A stretch of 6,335 nucleotides of DNA from Bacteroidales bacterium UBA2295 (lineage in GTDB: Bacteria; Bacteroidota; Bacteroidia; Bacteroidales; Tenuifilaceae). The notes under the pieces were generated by a model. It was given only the letters and a program-made list of their open reading frames with translations, was not told the DNA's origin and did not search any database. The position numbers and the translations under genes are program-made. Shown in pieces: positions 5,878-6,335 of this stretch. Each line of letters opens with the position of its first letter. Positions within the stretch are counted from its first letter, which is position 1. The stretch spans positions 1-6,335 of the forward strand of contig DDWD01000131.1 in assembly GCA_002345825.1 (NCBI GenBank), written 5' to 3'.

Positions 5878-5943
5878 TGGCGGTCCGGATGAGACTCGAA
5901 CTCGTCTCGTCAACTTCAGTTAACGAGATGACAGGCATGTATT
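5878..5943 (-). pseudogene. Broken tRNA-Asp remnant with palindromic insert
   Basis: Read on the minus strand, 5943-5929 is identical to 15 bases of the tRNA-Asp anticodon region (AATACATGCCTGTCA). Positions 5904-5878 repeat its T-arm, acceptor strand and CCA end with one change. Between them, 24 bases (5905-5928) replace the 12 bases of the genuine tRNA and form an imperfect palindrome (TCTCGTCAACT, TC, AGTTAACGAGA). The 3' strand of the anticodon stem is lost, one T-stem pair is mismatched, and the D-arm and 5' acceptor strand are absent, replaced by the end of the GIY-YIG gene. It cannot fold as a tRNA. It most likely marks the old 3' end of a tRNA-Asp gene displaced by insertion or duplication. 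Confidence 0.8.
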
Positions 5944-5954
5944 ATTCTGCTTTA

Positions 5955-6221
5955 TTATCCCAGCGGCGGTGCGATGTTATCGGGTGAGCTGATGAGCTTG
6001 TGAATGGACTTATCGTTAAGGCGTTTTATTCGTTTCTCCTCGATGATGGCCTCGCGCTTGGTGTTATGCTGCTTGAGGTACATGAGTGCCCACGGGCCTT
6101 TTCCTGCCGTAAAACGGCTCATGTCGTTGTTATGCTCCCACAGCCTGTTCTCGGGGTTCTGCGTTATCCCCTTGTAGAAAATATCGAGGCTTTGGCTCCA
6201 AATGATGTAGGTGTAGTACAT
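5955..6221 (-). CDS. Small GIY-YIG nuclease-domain protein
   Basis: 88 residues, a single GIY-YIG domain of the stand-alone UPF0213/YhbQ-like kind, with no DNA-binding extension. First motif: YTYIIWS, Tyr5. Second motif: FYKGI, with Tyr16 and Gly18 but Lys in place of the usual Ile. Then NRLWEHN (Arg26, His30, Asn31), RFTAGKGPWALMYL, and REAIIEEKRIKRL with the probable metal-binding Glu62. All catalytic-type residues are thus present. The end SPDNIAPPLG is shared with the decayed copy at 4168-4425. It begins only 17 bases after the terminator of tRNA-Asp, on the same strand, so expression may depend on read-through from the tRNA; no separate promoter is visible. Small GIY-YIG proteins are common in Bacteroidota, with unknown roles. 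The repeated association with tRNA-Asp sequence suggests a selfish or homing-like unit, but that is inference. Confidence 0.88.
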   Translation of the reverse strand: MYYTYIIWSQSLDIFYKGITQNPENRLWEHNNDMSRFTAGKGPWALMYLKQHNTKREAIIEEKRIKRLNDKSIHKLISSPDNIAPPLG

Positions 6222-6238
6222 AGGAGTGCGTATAAATG

Positions 6239-6264
6239 AAAAAAGCCTCTAAAGAGGCTTTTTT
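6239..6264 (-). terminator. Terminator between tRNA-Asp and the GIY-YIG gene
   Basis: GCCTC (6245-6249) and GAGGC (6254-6258) pair around TAAA, flanked by A6 and T6 on either side, so the hairpin can act on both strands. On the minus strand it lies seven bases past the tRNA CCA end and should end the tRNA transcript before the GIY-YIG start at 6221. Confidence 0.75.
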
Positions 6265-6271
6265 ATATTGT

Positions 6272-6335
6272 TGGCGGTCCGGACGAGACTCGAACTCGCG
6301 ACCCCATGCGTGACAGGCATGTATTCTAACCAACT
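6272..6335 (-). tRNA. tRNA-Asp (GTC), 5' end beyond the window
   Basis: 64 bases of a tRNA read on the minus strand. The anticodon stem CATGC/GCATG encloses loop CTGTCAC with anticodon GTC (6314-6312), specifying Asp. The T-arm is GCGAG, loop TTCGAGT, CTCGT. The 3' acceptor strand CCGGACC (6282-6276) is followed by discriminator G and an encoded CCA (6274-6272). Most of the D-arm (AGTTGGTTAGAAT) is present. The 5' acceptor strand and first D-stem bases, about 13 nt, lie outside the window. All visible stems pair, so the gene is probably functional. It is followed directly by a terminator and the GIY-YIG gene. Confidence 0.93.

Larger units (their letters stand above)
5773..5904 (-). repeat. 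Direct repeat of the tRNA-Asp / terminator / GIY-YIG start unit (truncated copy)
   Basis: This stretch aligns end to end with 6166-6298: GIY-YIG 5' codons, a short spacer beginning AGGA, a GCCTC/GAGGC hairpin, TTGT, and the tRNA-Asp acceptor and T-arm. Best-preserved blocks are the 20 identical bases at 5788-5807 / 6181-6200, and 5877-5904 / 6271-6298, which differ at a single position. Same orientation and a 394-base offset make this a tandem duplication or two stacked insertions. Confidence 0.85.
5773..6335 (-). mobile_element. Putative tRNA-Asp-associated GIY-YIG unit, stacked array
   Basis: Minus-strand order is: tRNA-Asp, terminator, intact GIY-YIG ORF, tRNA-Asp 3' remnant with palindrome, second terminator hairpin, GIY-YIG 5' fragment. 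The repeat of tRNA 3' sequence at both ends of a roughly 390-base unit resembles the attachment-site duplication left by elements that integrate at tRNA 3' ends and rebuild the tRNA. No integrase or transposase is present, so the GIY-YIG protein is the only candidate enzyme. A simple tandem duplication followed by decay would leave the same pattern. Confidence 0.45.

Noticed and set aside
5719..5913. Minus-strand 64-codon open frame starting MTRRVRVSSGPP
   Set aside because: It runs through the broken tRNA-Asp remnant and an out-of-frame reading of the GIY-YIG fragment; no protein family signal.
5878..5960. Second functional tRNA-Asp
   Set aside because: It lacks the 5' acceptor strand and D-arm, has lost the 3' side of the anticodon stem and carries a palindromic insert.
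6130..6333. Minus-strand 67-codon open frame containing HAWGREFESRPDR
   Set aside because: It translates the tRNA-Asp gene and then an alternative frame of the GIY-YIG gene; such tRNA-derived peptides are a common false gene call.
1..6335. CRISPR array, integrase, transposase or defence-gene cluster
   Set aside because: No regularly spaced repeats and no such gene in any frame. The only mobility-like protein is the small GIY-YIG domain.

Overview
The window looks like chromosomal DNA of a member of the Bacteroidota. The DNA is AT-rich and Shine-Dalgarno sequences before the genes are weak or absent. Three intergenic regions carry exact matches to the Bacteroidota -7 promoter box TAnnTTTG. 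The gene families (HisKA_2-type sensor kinase, two-domain LuxR-type response regulator, PAS-like/LuxR regulator, small GIY-YIG protein beside a tRNA) also fit. The exact genus cannot be read from the sequence.

Layout. Positions 1-264 are gene-free, with a 15-nt palindrome and a terminator-like hairpin. A PAS-like/LuxR transcription regulator follows on the minus strand (265-1005). It is divergent from a plus-strand two-component pair: a six-TM HisKA_2 histidine kinase (1253-2512) and its NarL/FixJ-type response regulator (2574-3161). An alpha/beta hydrolase (3265-4095) has its own well-formed promoter. Positions 4096-4676 hold no intact gene. They contain a decayed minus-strand GIY-YIG gene with two in-frame stops, flanked by decayed tRNA-like sequence. 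An AI-2E family membrane permease follows (4677-5735). The right end (5773-6335) is a minus-strand array: tRNA-Asp(GTC), terminator, intact GIY-YIG gene, tRNA-Asp 3' remnant, second terminator hairpin, then the first 18 codons of another GIY-YIG gene.

How the genes work together. The kinase and response regulator very probably form one signalling pathway. The divergent PAS-like/LuxR gene shares the same kind of output domain and may be a related regulator, but nothing shows its target. The hydrolase and the permease look like independent transcription units.

Most notable is the unit [tRNA-Asp 3' part + terminator hairpin + GIY-YIG ORF + hairpin-bearing tail]. It appears as one intact copy, one truncated copy directly downstream, and one heavily decayed copy about 1.3 kb away on the other side of the permease gene. 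This looks like repeated insertion or tandem duplication at the 3' end of a tRNA gene, each newer copy keeping the tRNA whole and leaving an older 3' fragment behind. The repeat structure is visible directly; the mobility mechanism is inference.
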